A stretch of DNA of 64,000 bases from positions 1 through 64,000 of the forward strand of contig JAJEKV010000490.1 in assembly GCA_021234155.1 (NCBI GenBank), read 5' to 3'. Of this stretch, positions 1 through 14,173 are shown piece after piece; position 1 is the first letter of the stretch, and the number at the start of each line of letters is the position of its first letter. Made by a program: the position numbers and the translations under genes. Source of the DNA: Isoetes taiwanensis. Taxonomy: Eukaryota > Streptophyta > Lycopodiopsida > Isoetales > Isoetaceae. The notes under the pieces were generated by a model, which had not been told where the DNA came from, searched no databases, and saw only the letters and a program-made list of their open reading frames with translations.

Positions 1-2
1 AC

Positions 3-338
3 AAGTTAGACTTACCCGGCCACTTAAAGATCCACAAAGTCTTCAATTGAGTTTCTTTGAAGAAGCCTCCCAGCCCGGATAAGTCTGGACACTCAACGAT
101 GTTGGAAATAGCCAGAAGAAGCGGTTAGAAATAGTTCGAGCTAATTCTTGATAAAGCATTCAAGAAAACAAGGAGATCGGAGTTTCTCCAATACTTGGTC
201 AAGTGGAAACACTTGCCGGTGGAAAACGCGACATGGGTACTCAAAAGAGATCTGGAAAAACAATTACCCACGGTTTATGGAGCAATGGGACTGCAAGGTC
301 ATCTCCAAGAAATCGCTCAGGCATGTCGATTTGTGTAG
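3..338 (+). pseudogene. Ty3/gypsy chromovirus polyprotein, C-terminal end with chromodomain
   Basis: This is the end of an LTR-retrotransposon pol gene: the integrase tail followed by a chromodomain, which in this family guides integration to marked chromatin. Read in frame from base 3, the first residues (KLDLPGHLKIHKVFN) match the family pattern 'YKL.LP...KIH.VFHVS'. A stop (TGA at 48-50) interrupts it, and further stops occur around 150-160. From about 190 the frame reads FLQYLVKWKHLPVENATWV, the aromatic-cage strand of a chromodomain (YLVKWKxLP...ATW), and it ends with TAG at 336-338. The upstream gag, protease, RT and RNase H lie outside the window. The internal stops mark it as dead. 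The family assignment is firm; whether this copy had relatives active recently cannot be seen. Confidence 0.85.
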
Positions 339-1172
339 ATTAATAACTTGCCTAGTTAAGTATCTACGCATGCAAACCTATGAGGTAAGGGTTGCATCGT
401 TTGTTTCGATGAGATCACTACGGTGATCTCTGGGACGCCGTGTAATGTCAAGGTAGGCATGACCTTGGTTCGCTTGGAAAGTCTACTCCCTCCACGTGAA
501 GTAGGCGACCTCGAGAGAAAGGAGGTCATTGAGGAATGCATTGATAGGAAAAGCACCTCTAGCCCCATAATATGCTTTGATAGGAGGAATCTGGCCTTCA
601 CGCCCCATGTACGGGAAGGACCTATCCGCCACGCTGGGCAACTAGGGTGTAGGCATGAGCGGCATATAGGCATATAGGTGTTGTCTCCACGGCCATAATG
701 GAAGATTCACCCTCTTCCTACGCCGGGAGATTAGCCATGCATCCATGTAGATAGGTGGGGTGGTCACCATATAACCAAAACTTTATTAATAATAAAAATT
801 GGTACTAACGTAGTGTTGACCTGCAGGCCAATAAGAGCGCTCCGGAGGGCCACGAGGTCGAACTACGAAGACTTGCAACACAAATTTTGTTATAATGTGT
901 TGCAAGGAATGAAGAGCACCTCGAAGAATAATTGTGTATATAATAATAAACAGAAACATTAAGAGTTACTGTTATAATGACATAAGTGATGATAACTATC
1001 GGATTGAATAATAGTATAATGATGTTTATAAATATTACCTTGAGGTAATCCTATTAAATGTATAACTATAATAATAAGTATATCATATGCATGAAGTTGA
1101 TTGCAGGTTAACAAGATCCTAAGGTGGGGAGACCCATGATCATTTGCCTGACATCAATTCAAGGTGGGAGAA
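339..1172 (+). other. 3' non-coding part of the gypsy element up to the polypurine tract
   Basis: About 830 bases separate the chromodomain stop from the probable 3' LTR. The only open frame (423-677, 84 codons) has no recognisable motif. AT-rich sequence from 780 to 1090 looks non-coding. The stretch ends in the purine-rich AAGGTGGGAGAA at 1161-1172, placed where a plus-strand priming polypurine tract is expected just before an LTR. Confidence 0.5.
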
Positions 1173-1833
1173 TGTGGACGTTCGGAAGACGATATATCGG
1201 TCCCAAAGGCGTATACCGTCTTTTCGCATCATAGCGTACCACGCCATCCAATCGATGTCGCCGGCGTATACCCAAGCAAGGGCGCCCTAGGGGCAACTTG
1301 CAATGGTGCGCACTTAACAATCACCGGCGCACCTTTAAACCTTTAACCCATTAAAGGTAGTCCAAGGGTCATGGAAACCCTAAAGCTACTGATAGCCTAC
1401 ATAAGGCACCAAACCCTAACATTCCCTTTTTCGCCCACAGACCTTCTGAGCTCCGATTCGCGCGCCTGAGGAGTCAATTCCAACTCCCACGACGCCAAGT
1501 CGCCCCAGCCTTGTCGATCACCCTTCCACCGCATCCAAAGGTAAGCAGGAGACATGGACGCCGGATCAAGAGGAGTGAACCAGGGATCAGGTATTTGGTC
1601 GATTGAATAGCTTAAACCTTATTCCAGCCTTCGAACCAGTAGGTTTAGCCTATTAAATCGCCCTTAGTAGCCAAGCAGACCCTGAGATTGACTCTATCTA
1701 ATGAACCTAACTCTATGTATTAGATTAGTTCTTATTATTTATGATCATATGATGGATGGTTGTATTCTGTGGACTCATTGTATTGGGAAGGGGGGTAGAG
1801 ACTTAAAGCTTAGTAGATGATGCTGCTAGCTAG
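1173..1833 (+). mobile_element. probable 3' LTR of the gypsy element (start and body; end not resolved)
   Basis: The sequence starts TGTGGACG directly after a polypurine tract, as LTRs do. A TATA-like CCTACATAAGG near 1396 is followed by ACCAAACCCTAAC and a C-rich leader, the layout of a U3-R-U5 unit. I could not find a convincing CA end. The LTR may run to about 1830, where another transposon abuts or interrupts it. No second LTR copy is in the window to confirm the limits. Confidence 0.45.
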
Positions 1834-1865
1834 CATTAGGGCGGATTTGGGGTCTCAAAATGGCC
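1834..1865 (+). repeat. left terminal inverted repeat
   Basis: A 32-base sequence exactly complementary to 5810-5841. Preceded by TAGCTAG, which is not repeated beyond the right end. Confidence 0.85.
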
Positions 1866-2022
1866 CATATCTTGGATGCCAGAATTCCACGTCATGTTTC
1901 TCGCGACCAATGATGTTTGCGCATTTTTTTCCAAAGTCAGTATTAGTTGGCAAGTAGAAAGAGGAGCAGGCTTACTTGGCATCCACATGGCGAAATTTCA
2001 TAGGACATGTTTGTGCATTCAT

Positions 2023-2090
2023 TGCAACCACATTAATGGCCCGCATTTTTCGAAAATGCAACCACATTAATGGCCCGCATTTTTAAAAAT
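2023..2090 (+). repeat. 34-bp tandem duplication
   Basis: Two adjacent copies of a unit starting TGCAACCACATTAATGGCCC, with starts at 2023 and 2057, inside the left part of the TIR transposon. Confidence 0.85.
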
Positions 2091-3390
2091 CGTATCAGCG
2101 GACCAAAATAATGGCTAGTTTTCCCGCCCTCTTCGTGCACATGCCCACATGCACCAACCACCTTATCAAATTTTGGCACCAAGATTTCCATTGTTCACAT
2201 TGCCGCTTCGTGCATCCCTCTCGCCTTTCGCTCTTCATTTGGAATCCAAGTCTCCAATAGTGTAATCGGTGTTTTTATGGGCGAGAGTTAAGCAACAACG
2301 GCGAGGCTTGGACAAGCAAACGTCGTTACATGCCATGTTTTACTACCCAAATTTTCATTCCAAGTTTTCCTACTTTCTACTCTTCCCATTCATCATATTG
2401 CTCCCCGCCATTCATTCTTACAATTCAACTAACCGATCGATCGACGGTGGAAGGATATCTATCCATAGGCTCGCATGGTGAGAATGCTATCCTTAACTAA
2501 GGGTGACTATGGAGTTACATCACGAGGCGACATTCATACGCAATGAATAGGTAGAACTATAGGGTTCAAAATAAATGCTATGGATAGTATATTGCAAAAA
2601 AAAAAGGGAAGGGAGGGGGGGAAGGGATTTGAAGAGGAGGATATTTGCAAATTTGCACCCTCAATAATACATGGATCACACCATGCGAAAATGCATATGC
2701 ACTTTGTAAATGTGTAGTGAGATTTCGCGTCATGTGATCATTGCTTCTTTTTTCTTCCCTCTTCTTGATTTATATTCACTCACTGAATCAAATATTTTTC
2801 TTTGGACTATATTTATCAGATGTCGGGGATTTGAGACTAGGGAAAAGCATTACTAGCATCGTTGTTGTCTAACATATGGACATAAGAGACATGCTTTTCC
2901 AAGATATACATTCAGGGCAATGGGCATCTAGTTTTACGTTGTAAAGTTGTGGGAGCCCAGCTTAAAGTCGTCCCATGACCTCTTTTAAGCGAATTGTGCA
3001 AGCCTTATGAGAATGGTGTCCTTGCAATGAAGAAATGTTTGATAAGACGTGCATCCAGGGTTGTTGAAAAAATGAGTTACAAAATATTTGCTCCATTAGA
3101 GGTGTTTACTAATGCCACGACACAAAAGCTCCAAAGACATATTGTATAAAATGTCGCTTTCATGAGCCTTTGGATCAGTTAACTCAAAGTGTCACATATG
3201 GAAACATTGTTAGGTTTGATAAAATAACATAAAAATCTTATTTAATAAAGCTTTGGTTGTTGGTAAAGTGTTGGCTTATTGATTAAGTGTTTGTATTTTG
3301 CTTTGGGACCCTCTTTGAAAAAATATAACTTGGAATGATACATATTTTATATGCAAATGGGAGACTATTGATGAGGGACTTGGTGTTATT

Positions 3391-4075
3391 ATCTATTGAC
3401 AACAAACAAGAAAGTGGATCACACCATGCGAATTTAGTATATTCCAACCTTTTAGCTTATACAAAATTCGCTTGGTGTGATCTTTTTGGAAAAAGATGAC
3501 TTCCTATTGATTATCTTTTAATAAAAGAAATATATATGTGTCTTATTTGAAGTTAAGTGTGGATATGTGACGTGCTCATTTATTGATAAAGTGTTTGCTT
3601 TTTGAAAAGGGCTAATAACTTTATGTACTACTAGAGTTGGTAAAGTATTTTAGATGCAAATAGGATGCTTGATGTGATCCTTCTTAAAAAAAAAAAGATA
3701 TGCTTTCTTTGAAAAGGACTAATAACTTTATGCACTTGGGGTGGTAAAGCATTAAATGAGAAGGGGTACTTGTGTTTAATTTTAATTTGACAACAAATAA
3801 GAAAGTGGATCACACGATGCGAATTTAGTGTGTTCCATTTTTGTTGCATATGTACTATTCGGTGTGTGATCCTTCTTGAAAAATAATATACTCTTTGAAA
3901 AGGGATAATGACTTATGTACTTAAGAGTGGTAAAACATTTTAGATACAAATAGGAATGTGTACTTGTGTTTAATTTTAATTTGACAACAAATAAGAAAGT
4001 GGATCACACCATGCGAATTTAGTGTGTCCCTTTTTTTTTTGCATATGTATTATTCGCTTGGTGTGATCCATCTTG
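3391..4075 (+). repeat. 194-bp repeat units, each with a GGATCACACC...GGTGTGATCC hairpin
   Basis: Units start with GTGGATCACACCATGCGAAT at 3414, 3805 (one change) and 3999. A degenerate unit around 3600-3700 fits the same spacing (391 = about 2 x 195). Each unit contains an inverted partner about 45-60 bases downstream (ATTCGCTTGGTGTGATCC at about 3462 and 4052), so each can fold into a stem of roughly 16-18 pairs. Looser relatives occur at about 2665 and 4233. Confidence 0.8.
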
Positions 4076-5809
4076 AAAAAAAAAAATAGCTTTCAAGTAA
4101 AAGGAAAGAAAGAAATAGCTTATTTAAAGTGTAAAGTGTTAGTATATAAAGTGTTGGTTTATTAAAAATACTATTTGTTTACGCTAAGTTGTAAGTTCAA
4201 TATTTGTGTTTCCATTTTACTTTTTACGCTAAGGATCACACCGGCTTAATTTCTTATATGCAATTACTTCACAAGATGAAGATTTCGTGATCATATGATC
4301 CTCTTTAAACAAGGATGGCTTTGACCTTCAATGTTCATAAATTTTATGAATGTTTGCATATAAGAATGTCATATATCATATTTTCTTAAAAAATGGTCAT
4401 CAAATGGATAACTAGTCAAAGAGTTCTTCTACTACTTAAAGAGTTTCAAGACTCATTTTTGCTATAATTTAAATAGCAATAGATTTTTAAAGGAATCTAT
4501 TGTTAAAAGTAGTCAAAGACTTCTTGTATTAGAGGTATCTAAACACAAACACCATAACCTTTGTACTTCAAGAATGTATAAACCCTTCGCATTGCAAAGT
4601 ATAATGTCATTTATTAGCATCTTCACGGACATTTCCCCTTCCTTATCGGAAGCAGCTCATCTCAAGGAACTGTTATCGATTCCGAATGCCTTCATCCTCT
4701 CTCAATCTCTCACAATATCCTAGGAGGCCAGAGTTACCGTCACCACAAAATCGGACTAAACTTGAAACGTCCTAAAATGACGGTTTCTTGCCACTCAACG
4801 GATCCAATGGATATAAACTGCCATCCGCCCAGATGTTGACACTTTTTTGAGCCCACGCAAGACACAACACGCCGAGGTCTAAGTTCTTATTTTTAGACCT
4901 CCTTTTTGCGATTGAAGACTGGAGCATATTCGTGAGTCGGGTTGGATCCTTATCCACACATCATTTGAGCTTCCATAACCGCGTGGATCGCGACGGCCGC
5001 GAAATGAAGGTGTACAATTTGTATGCCCCAAAGACAATTAAGCCGTGTGAGCCGAACGTCCGCATACTAACCTCGTTTTTGAAATTTGTAATGTGCATAT
5101 GGAAATCGAAAAGTCCATTCTCCTACAATCCATGCTTTTTATACATTAAGCAAATTCAAATTTCGAATTGTAGGGGGCGGGAAGCCTATATTGGGATGAA
5201 GTAAAGATCCCGGTTAATGCTGGGTTCACATGGACAAACCGCTGGCCGGGCTTAAAACCCAATGAACTTTAATGAGGCAAAAAATTCAGCCCCGTTTTGG
5301 AAAATCAGCCCTTGCAAGATCCAACTTGCGTAGCTGATGCAAATGAATTTTTAATAATCTTGACTCCACCGTAACCCAACTCGGAGGGCCTAAACTTCTC
5401 CATGTGAACCACCCATATACGCAGCCGGCGCCCTCGAAAATGAAAGTTCGATACAAAGCTTCAACCTACACATTCAAATTTTGAAATGTGGAAGGCGGAA
5501 GCTTGTATGGCCATGGCCTCTAAATGAAAATAAGCGCAAGAATCGGTGACACGACGCTTGGTATCGACAAACCAAGAGACACCGCCATGAGTTGCCGAGA
5601 TGCTATAATGCAAGTGGCTTTTTAGAAGCGCCACATGTTGCATCAGCCTGTCTGACAACCAACAGAATTAAATACATATGGCGCCATGAATGCGCAATCC
5701 CCCTTATTCCGGGAGAATATTCCAAGTAAATCTGTAATGATGAGATTTTGGTATCCTAGGTGGCATGCGAAAAAAGGAGCAGAAATATGACGTGGAATGG
5801 CTGATAGGA

Positions 5810-5841
5810 GGCCATTTTGAGACCCCAAATCCGCCCTAATG
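5810..5841 (-). repeat. right terminal inverted repeat
   Basis: Exact reverse complement of 1834-1865. Followed by TCCCTCTTAG, which does not match the left flank. Confidence 0.85.
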
Positions 5842-7517
5842 TCCCTCTTAGTGCATTACTAGTTTTCGGCCTGTGTACAAGAGCCCACCTGGTTGTGGGT
5901 GAAGGGGCCAGACTGGCTTAGAATGAGGTTCGTGTTCTGACCCTTGACCGATCCCTCTGGTGTGTAAGGCCTACCGGGGATCAGAGTGACTAGGTCTAAT
6001 GGCTTGCCACTGAGTGCGGGCAAGGCATGGGCTCGACACCCGTGGGGTGGTGTTCACCTTCCAGTGGGTTAAGTCGAATAAGGGCAGTATCCCTCTAGTC
6101 ACCTTGGGTCAGCACGTAGATCTCTGGAGGGAGCAATCCCTACCTGCCCCATCGGGACTGGGGAGATGTAACCCAGGAATAGCCCCTTTGGCTATGCACC
6201 GTGCTGGGCTACGGTCAGTCCCAACACTTTTCAACCTACTCGCAAAGTGTGCATGAGGGGGGCGGATGGAGTGGACAACCCTAAGCCATGTTCTTATGCC
6301 AGCCCAATCCATTGTCATGATTAAATGCAGACTTGAACTCACGGAGACCCAAGCTAGTCGATCATCCCCGAGTCCGAGCCTTGGGTAGAAACTTCCTTTG
6401 TATTGTGCTGATCTTTGTCTATGCAGATGTTGATGTGCCACCCTTCGAGGTGGATATACGATGTTATGTTACTGACGTGTATGTTTACGCTTCCGCAGCT
6501 AGGTAGGCCCTGAGGAAGACGGGGTAAAATGGCCCCTTTACTCTTCCCACTGTGGACTCTAGACAGTCACAGTGATATGTGGAGGGCCCTGTATCAGTGT
6601 GGAGCTGGTGCGGGGGATGAACTCCTGTTTGTATACGGTGCGGGCATCGTATACGAGTAGGGGACGTCACAGAAAGAGGACAAACTGTCGTCACTAGCGA
6701 TAGATGAATCAGCAAAATAACACATAACAACAGGCAAGGGATGGTTTAACGAATTGGCGAAGTGGACGGCAAGTATGGGGATGCAACTAAGCCAGATTAT
6801 ACAAGCGGACGGATGGGACGAAGAATGGACAAAGCGAGAGCAATGAGGAGTTGTCGGGCACGGCACCGCGAGGGGCCTAAAGGCAAACCGGCTATTGGGA
6901 ACCTTCAATCCGGGGGACAGATAGGGGCATATCGCGTCTGAAGCGACATGTTGAATAAGAGTAGCAGGGAACGGCTGGCCGATCGAGGATGGGGAGCCCG
7001 ACCTCCTGAATTGAGAAAGATAGATGGAGGAAAATAGATAGAGCAGAGCGAATATGTCGAGTATGTGACTCAGGAAAAATAGAAGACGAAGAGCACATGG
7101 TAAAAGAGTGCCCGGTTTACACCGACATAAGGTCCAAATTTAACAAGGTCAGGTGGGATCTCCCACTCCCAGCACTGATGGACAAAGAAGAGACACTCAC
7201 AGATGTAGCGAAAGCTATAAAAGAAATGATAATAAGACACCGGGGGGTGCACAAAGAGAGAGGGCTAATAATCTGAGAAGCACGGATGAGGCGGATCAGA
7301 GAGGCCCACAAAGTACAGTTCAAAACTGTTTATAGCGATGCATTGTGTATGGCCAAGAAGCCAGCTATAAGCACGATGCGGGTAATATAAAGAACAAGAG
7401 AAGCCCGCTAGATGGCTACATAAAACCTATGCGTCTGTTTGCTGGCAGCACCCCTTTGGGAGCTCGCAGGACGCTACACAAGTCCGGGGGCCTCACGGCC
7501 TGAGGGACGTTAATGTA
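5842..7517 (+). mobile_element. decayed non-LTR retrotransposon (LINE), 3' part
   Basis: The clearest coding remnant is 7049-7276, described separately. Upstream, around 6690-6860, fragments such as GWFNELAKWTASMGMQL in shifting frames look like the region between RT and the C-terminal finger of the LINE at 12.7-17.0 kb. Two weaker echoes of RT motifs (VPTLFNLLA near 6225 and VYADVDV near 6420) may be remains of the PTLF and YADD motifs. The 3' untranslated end has a GGCCTCACGGCC hairpin and GGACGTTAATGT before the microsatellite tail, the same 3' layout as the LINEs at 17.0 and 58.6 kb. Everything before 6690 is too decayed to assign firmly. Confidence 0.6.
7049..7276 (+). pseudogene. LINE ORF2 C-terminal cysteine-histidine finger
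   Basis: The frame reads RICRVCDSGKIEDEEH followed by MVKECPVYTDIR: C-x2-C-x9-H-x4-C, the zinc-knuckle-like segment at the end of many LINE ORF2 proteins. It closely resembles 16.74 kb (CKVCDSNQVEDEDH) and 58.28 kb (CQCCEIHVIEDEHH). The frame stays open for 75 codons to TGA at 7274-7276. Upstream sequence is frameshifted. In the family this segment probably binds the element's RNA during target-primed reverse transcription. Confidence 0.75.
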
Positions 7518-7556
7518 TATTCTATTCTATTCTATTCTATTCTATTCTATTCTATT
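7518..7556 (+). repeat. (TTCTA)n tail of the LINE
   Basis: About seven tandem TTCTA units immediately after the LINE 3' end GGACGTTAATGTA. Short tandem repeats instead of poly(A) are typical 3' tails of L2/CR1-like LINEs. Confidence 0.85.
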
Positions 7557-8335
7557 TAAGTGCATAACTCAAATTGCCCTTTTTTTTAAATAAAGTTCTC
7601 AGGAAAAGCAACCTATAAGCAACCTATATTGATCAATAGTAATCAATATACTAAGTATATCAATAGAAAATTGCATTCATTAATTTTAGTCGACCATGGG
7701 GTGGAGACCTACTCAAATTTGATTGACCCTCTTCAGCATACTCAAGTACTTTTTATGGTCCAGTGGTTAGTCTTTCAAGACTTCAAAATTCAACAATAGA
7801 TAAGATAATCTAAACATATATAAAAATTGAAAGAAGATTCGATTCTTTTATTCTTAGCTCTGTAACGAACATTTGGCAATTTTTTACGAACCAGATTCTG
7901 TTTCTAACGTTGTCCTGTCTTCGATGAAAGCCTCTAGATCAAGATTTCAAAGTTGATTTCCTTTCAAGGCAGCCAAGGAAGAAATTATGCTCGATGCCAT
8001 ACTCGTGAAAACTGCATATGCTGGACTTAATCGCCAAAGCTTTGGCGAGCATTGCAAGCTAAAAGGTCTCTAGTGGAGCCTGCCGTAGACGAAAGTTTGA
8101 AGGTTTGCCTTCGCCAAATTTGTTCTGGTAATATATTCTGATAGAAAGCTTTGCATTATAGAGGGATCAATTGCCGCTTTTGCTCCGTATATTGAGCTCG
8201 AGATCTCAACTTGCTGCCTCCAATCCAAACATTCATTTTGTACTTGACGAGTACAACTAAGTTGGAGGGAGTAACTAACCTATTATCATGGTTAAGAGAA
8301 AAAGATATATGCTTTGTGGTACGCAATAAAATATA

Positions 8336-8369
<34 letters not shown>

Positions 8370-9138
8370 TACAAGTAATTATATGTATTTGCACATGGTG
8401 CATGTTCAAATTATGCAAGGGTCATGTGGTCATAATTTTCAAAATATGGAGCTTTCGCCAATTATGTTCGGCATTTGGAGCTTTTGCAAGATTTGGTCAG
8501 CATTTGCTTTTGCATATGATTCTCATCTATCTATTGAAGGAGGTAGGCCTTTTTATTGGAATAATTATAAGTATTTGCAGTATCTCTATGTGTGTGAAAC
8601 ATGGCTATATGTTTAATGCTATATTGTCCATGATAAATTTATGCAAGGGCTACAATGGCTAATACTACGGTAAAATTAAGCCTAAACTAATAATACGGTT
8701 ATTGGGAATGACATTATGGCTTTTTTTATGATATCTATATTAGTGGCAAGTTTTTGATGGTGTGTAGAAGAATGACATGTAGCTAAAACCTACACGGATG
8801 CATAATGCGTTGTCCGGACATAAATATCCTTACATGTGTACAAGAAAAGAATAACCTTGGAAAAGGGAAATACATGATAGTTTTGATTTTGTTAACCCTC
8901 TAAACCTCTACGCGAGCTTGATGCTTGGTAACAGGATCTTGAATAGCTTAACGGCAGCCATACAAACCCGCATACATCGGTTGAAGGAAGCAATAACCGT
9001 TGATTTATGGTAAGGCATTGATTCGGCATAATTTAAAGTTTCGGCAGATTAACAGTGTAAGACCAGACCCGATGCATTGCTTGAGCACTTTCGTGAACCC
9101 TAATTAGGGTATTCGGTTTTGCCTCGGCTTAGATAGCC
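7557..9138. other. no recognisable gene; poly(T) run and an 18-bp palindrome
   Basis: AT-rich sequence without a convincing coding frame. It holds a perfect 18-base palindrome TCGCCAAAGCTTTGGCGA (8031-8048) and a T run of about 27 bases (8339-8367) that could be the reverse-complement tail of a retrocopy. A frame of about 100 codons at 8314-8616 begins in the T run and has no motif, so it is not called. Confidence 0.4.
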
Positions 9139-9779
9139 AAAAACTTATGCGGATCACTATATTGCATCTTTGCTTGTAATCCAAGTTTGAAGGGCTTGTA
9201 AACTGCCTATTCCTGATGGCAAAGAGAATGAAATCATTGTGTGGATGATGGCTGCTGTGTTTCTAAATAAGCATGACTTTGGTGGTGCTTCTTGCAAGTA
9301 ATCTTGAAGCTGGTGGTTGTATGAGCATGTATAAGTGACAATAATGTGCAAACAGCTGCAATTTCGCTGGAAAAGCATGACATATACAATGCTGGTGCAA
9401 ATGATTATGTCAACAATCAAAGTGGCAAAGATGTAGGTGACATAACTGAATCCTTTGTTCTGACATCTAATAATCCCAGTCAACGTAATAACAAATATCT
9501 CCCTAGCTCAGATATCTACCACATCTTTCTGCCCAGACATCATTCGATTCTTGCGTTGCAATGGTGCAACCTGGAATTGTTGAACTTCCAGTCTGCTGTC
9601 TCGCATGCGACGGACCAGGGACTGGTATGTACTCAACTACACATGCTGCATGCTGCTGACTGTTATGCATGCATCTTCTGGTCGCACTTCTACACCGATT
9701 TTTTGCACAGGCACGTTTATTCTTTCTCCCAATTGTAAATTCAGTTATAAATCGATGTATTTGAGTCCAATTGTGTTGG
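9139..9779. other. unassigned; 130-codon frame without motifs
   Basis: A frame from 9346 to 9738 on the plus strand is open for 130 codons. It is rich in His, Ser and Cys and has no recognisable domain, signal peptide or intron signals. It overlaps an equally long frame on the other strand. I would not treat it as a gene without transcript evidence. Confidence 0.25.
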
Positions 9780-12713
<2,934 letters not shown>

Positions 12714-12718
12714 AATAG

Positions 12719-13766
12719 GTACTTGCGGGAGGCCTCCGAATAGCGGTCTGGAATATTAACCGGCTGACTATTGATAAGGTTCTTAGCATGTATACAATTC
12801 TAGAGAAAGTGGATGTTATTTGTTTCGTGGAAACTAAGGAACATGACATGTATGCTCTTCCGGATATTGAAGGATTCGAGATGATATATTCAGTAAAAAA
12901 TGTAAGATTCAGAGACACGGATACTGGCAATGGTGGCATAGCTTGCTTTGTTAGACCATCTTGCAAAGATTTAATCACAGGCATTAGAAAGGATAAGAAC
13001 CAACAGTACATCTGGCTGGAAATAAAAGGATTACATATCCCGTATTTCATGGCAGTCTGTTATTTCGCTCCCAAGCACACAAAGAAATATTAACAGATGC
13101 ATCTCATGATGACTTGTTCTTTGCTTTGGAACAGGACATTATGGATTTCCAAGCACGCGGCAAGATAATATTGACTGGTGATTTTAATAGTAGGATTGGC
13201 ACTCTACAGACTGCTTCACTCACAGGGGATAAGGACCCATTGTGGCTAGAAGAGATGGACATGATATGCAAATTTCAGGAAGGAGAAGACGGTCAAAGGA
13301 TCTAACAGTCACTAAAAGTGGGCGGCAATTTCTCAGCTTATGTGGCAGCGCGGATTTGATAATATGTAATGGGCTGGACAGATTTTCTCATTCCATGAAT
13401 AACACATACCGAGCAAGGAGTATTGTAGATTATTTAGTTATGGCAGAAGAGTCATTGTGTGACGTCATCGATTTTACAGTAGGGAATGAAGAGCTTGAAT
13501 CAGACCATAACCCATTGCATTTCTCTCTAAATGTTGACCGACCTGTTATCAAGGATCAATATAAGCAAAAGAAATATTTTTTGAAGCCGCATCTCCATAA
13601 TCAGTACCGCTCTTGTGTTGAAGACAAGGCATCCAATTTACAATGGGAAGGGGATTTGGATGCCATGAACAACCAACTATTAAAGCTTTTAGAAGATGCA
13701 GCACAGGAGATCTTTATCTCCCAAAGAGCACGCAGAGGCCTACCATGTAGAGCATGGTTCGACTGA
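12719..13766 (+). pseudogene. LINE apurinic/apyrimidinic-type endonuclease domain
   Basis: This domain nicks target DNA to prime reverse transcription. Visible motifs in order: LRIAVWNINRL (first strand, Asn), DVICFVETKEHD (catalytic Glu), GNGGIACFV, QQYIWLEI, GDFNSRIG (catalytic Asp/Asn) and SDHNPL (catalytic Asp-His). They fall in three frames: 12719-13093, 13114-13305 and 13242-13766. So there are frameshifts near 13095-13115 and 13240-13300. No ATG precedes the first motif after the TAG at 12716; the first ATG is at 12788, already inside the domain. This fits a 5'-truncated copy. A QISGRRRRSKDL stretch lies at the second junction. Stop at about 13764. Confidence 0.85.
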
Positions 13767-14173
13767 GAATGCCGAGATGCTAAGCGTCAGTGGCAAACAT
13801 GTGATCAGCATCTTAAAATGCACTATAAACAGCGCTATAAGCGTGTTATAAGGTGTAAGAAAAGGCAATATATTAAGCAAAGCAGCAGATTTTATGTCAA
13901 AGATATCTAGACGAGCCTAAACTTTTCTGAAATGGCCTCAAGAAAACTAAAAGCAATGATATTCCACTTGAAGCAGAGGAGCTATGGCAATATGTAAGGG
14001 CTCTCTATCATAATGCAGCAGTCAACACAAACATTGTAAGATCGACACTGGTAATTAAAGAAGAGGAGGTAAAGGATGGCATTACATCGTTATCAAATGG
14101 TAAAGCACTAGATCTGAATTCACTTAGTGCTGAACATCTAAAATGGGCAGGTCCAAGTGTTATTCCTATCATT
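13767..14173 (+). pseudogene. LINE linker and start of reverse transcriptase
   Basis: Basic residues (MHYKQRYKRVIRCKKRQY) in broken frames follow the endonuclease. From about 14018 one frame reads VRSTLVIKEEEVKDG, then SLSNGKALDLNSLSAEHLKWAGPSVIPI. This matches the RT entry motif in which a 'K A . D . . . . E . L K' segment precedes the fingers. The sequence breaks off at CCTATCATT (14165-14173) and resumes after the insertion at 15194 with ATTACCCGCATG, restoring IITRMFNLAL. Confidence 0.75.

Larger units (their letters stand above)
1834..5841. mobile_element. non-autonomous DNA transposon with terminal inverted repeats (4.0 kb)
   Basis: The two ends are inverted copies of one 32-base sequence: 1834-1865 begins CATTAGGGCGGATTTGGGG, and 5810-5841 is its exact reverse complement. 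Similarity continues inward with gaps (for example CCACGTCAT.TTTCT on both sides). No transposase-like open frame is visible; the longest frames are under 95 codons without motifs. The GGGCGGA terminus resembles hAT-type ends, but I see no clear 8-base or 9-base target duplication, so the superfamily stays open. The interior carries repeated hairpin modules (2.66-4.3 kb). It probably landed in the LTR of the gypsy element to its left. Confidence 0.75.

Noticed and set aside
1876-2070. 64-codon frame near the left transposon end
   Set aside because: Overlaps the TIR-proximal repeats and has no motif.
6109-6441. 110-codon minus-strand frame
   Set aside because: Lies antisense to a decayed LINE and has no motif.
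5880-6480. rRNA-like GC-rich segment
   Set aside because: No recognisable rRNA core motif; it is continuous with the decayed LINE to its right.
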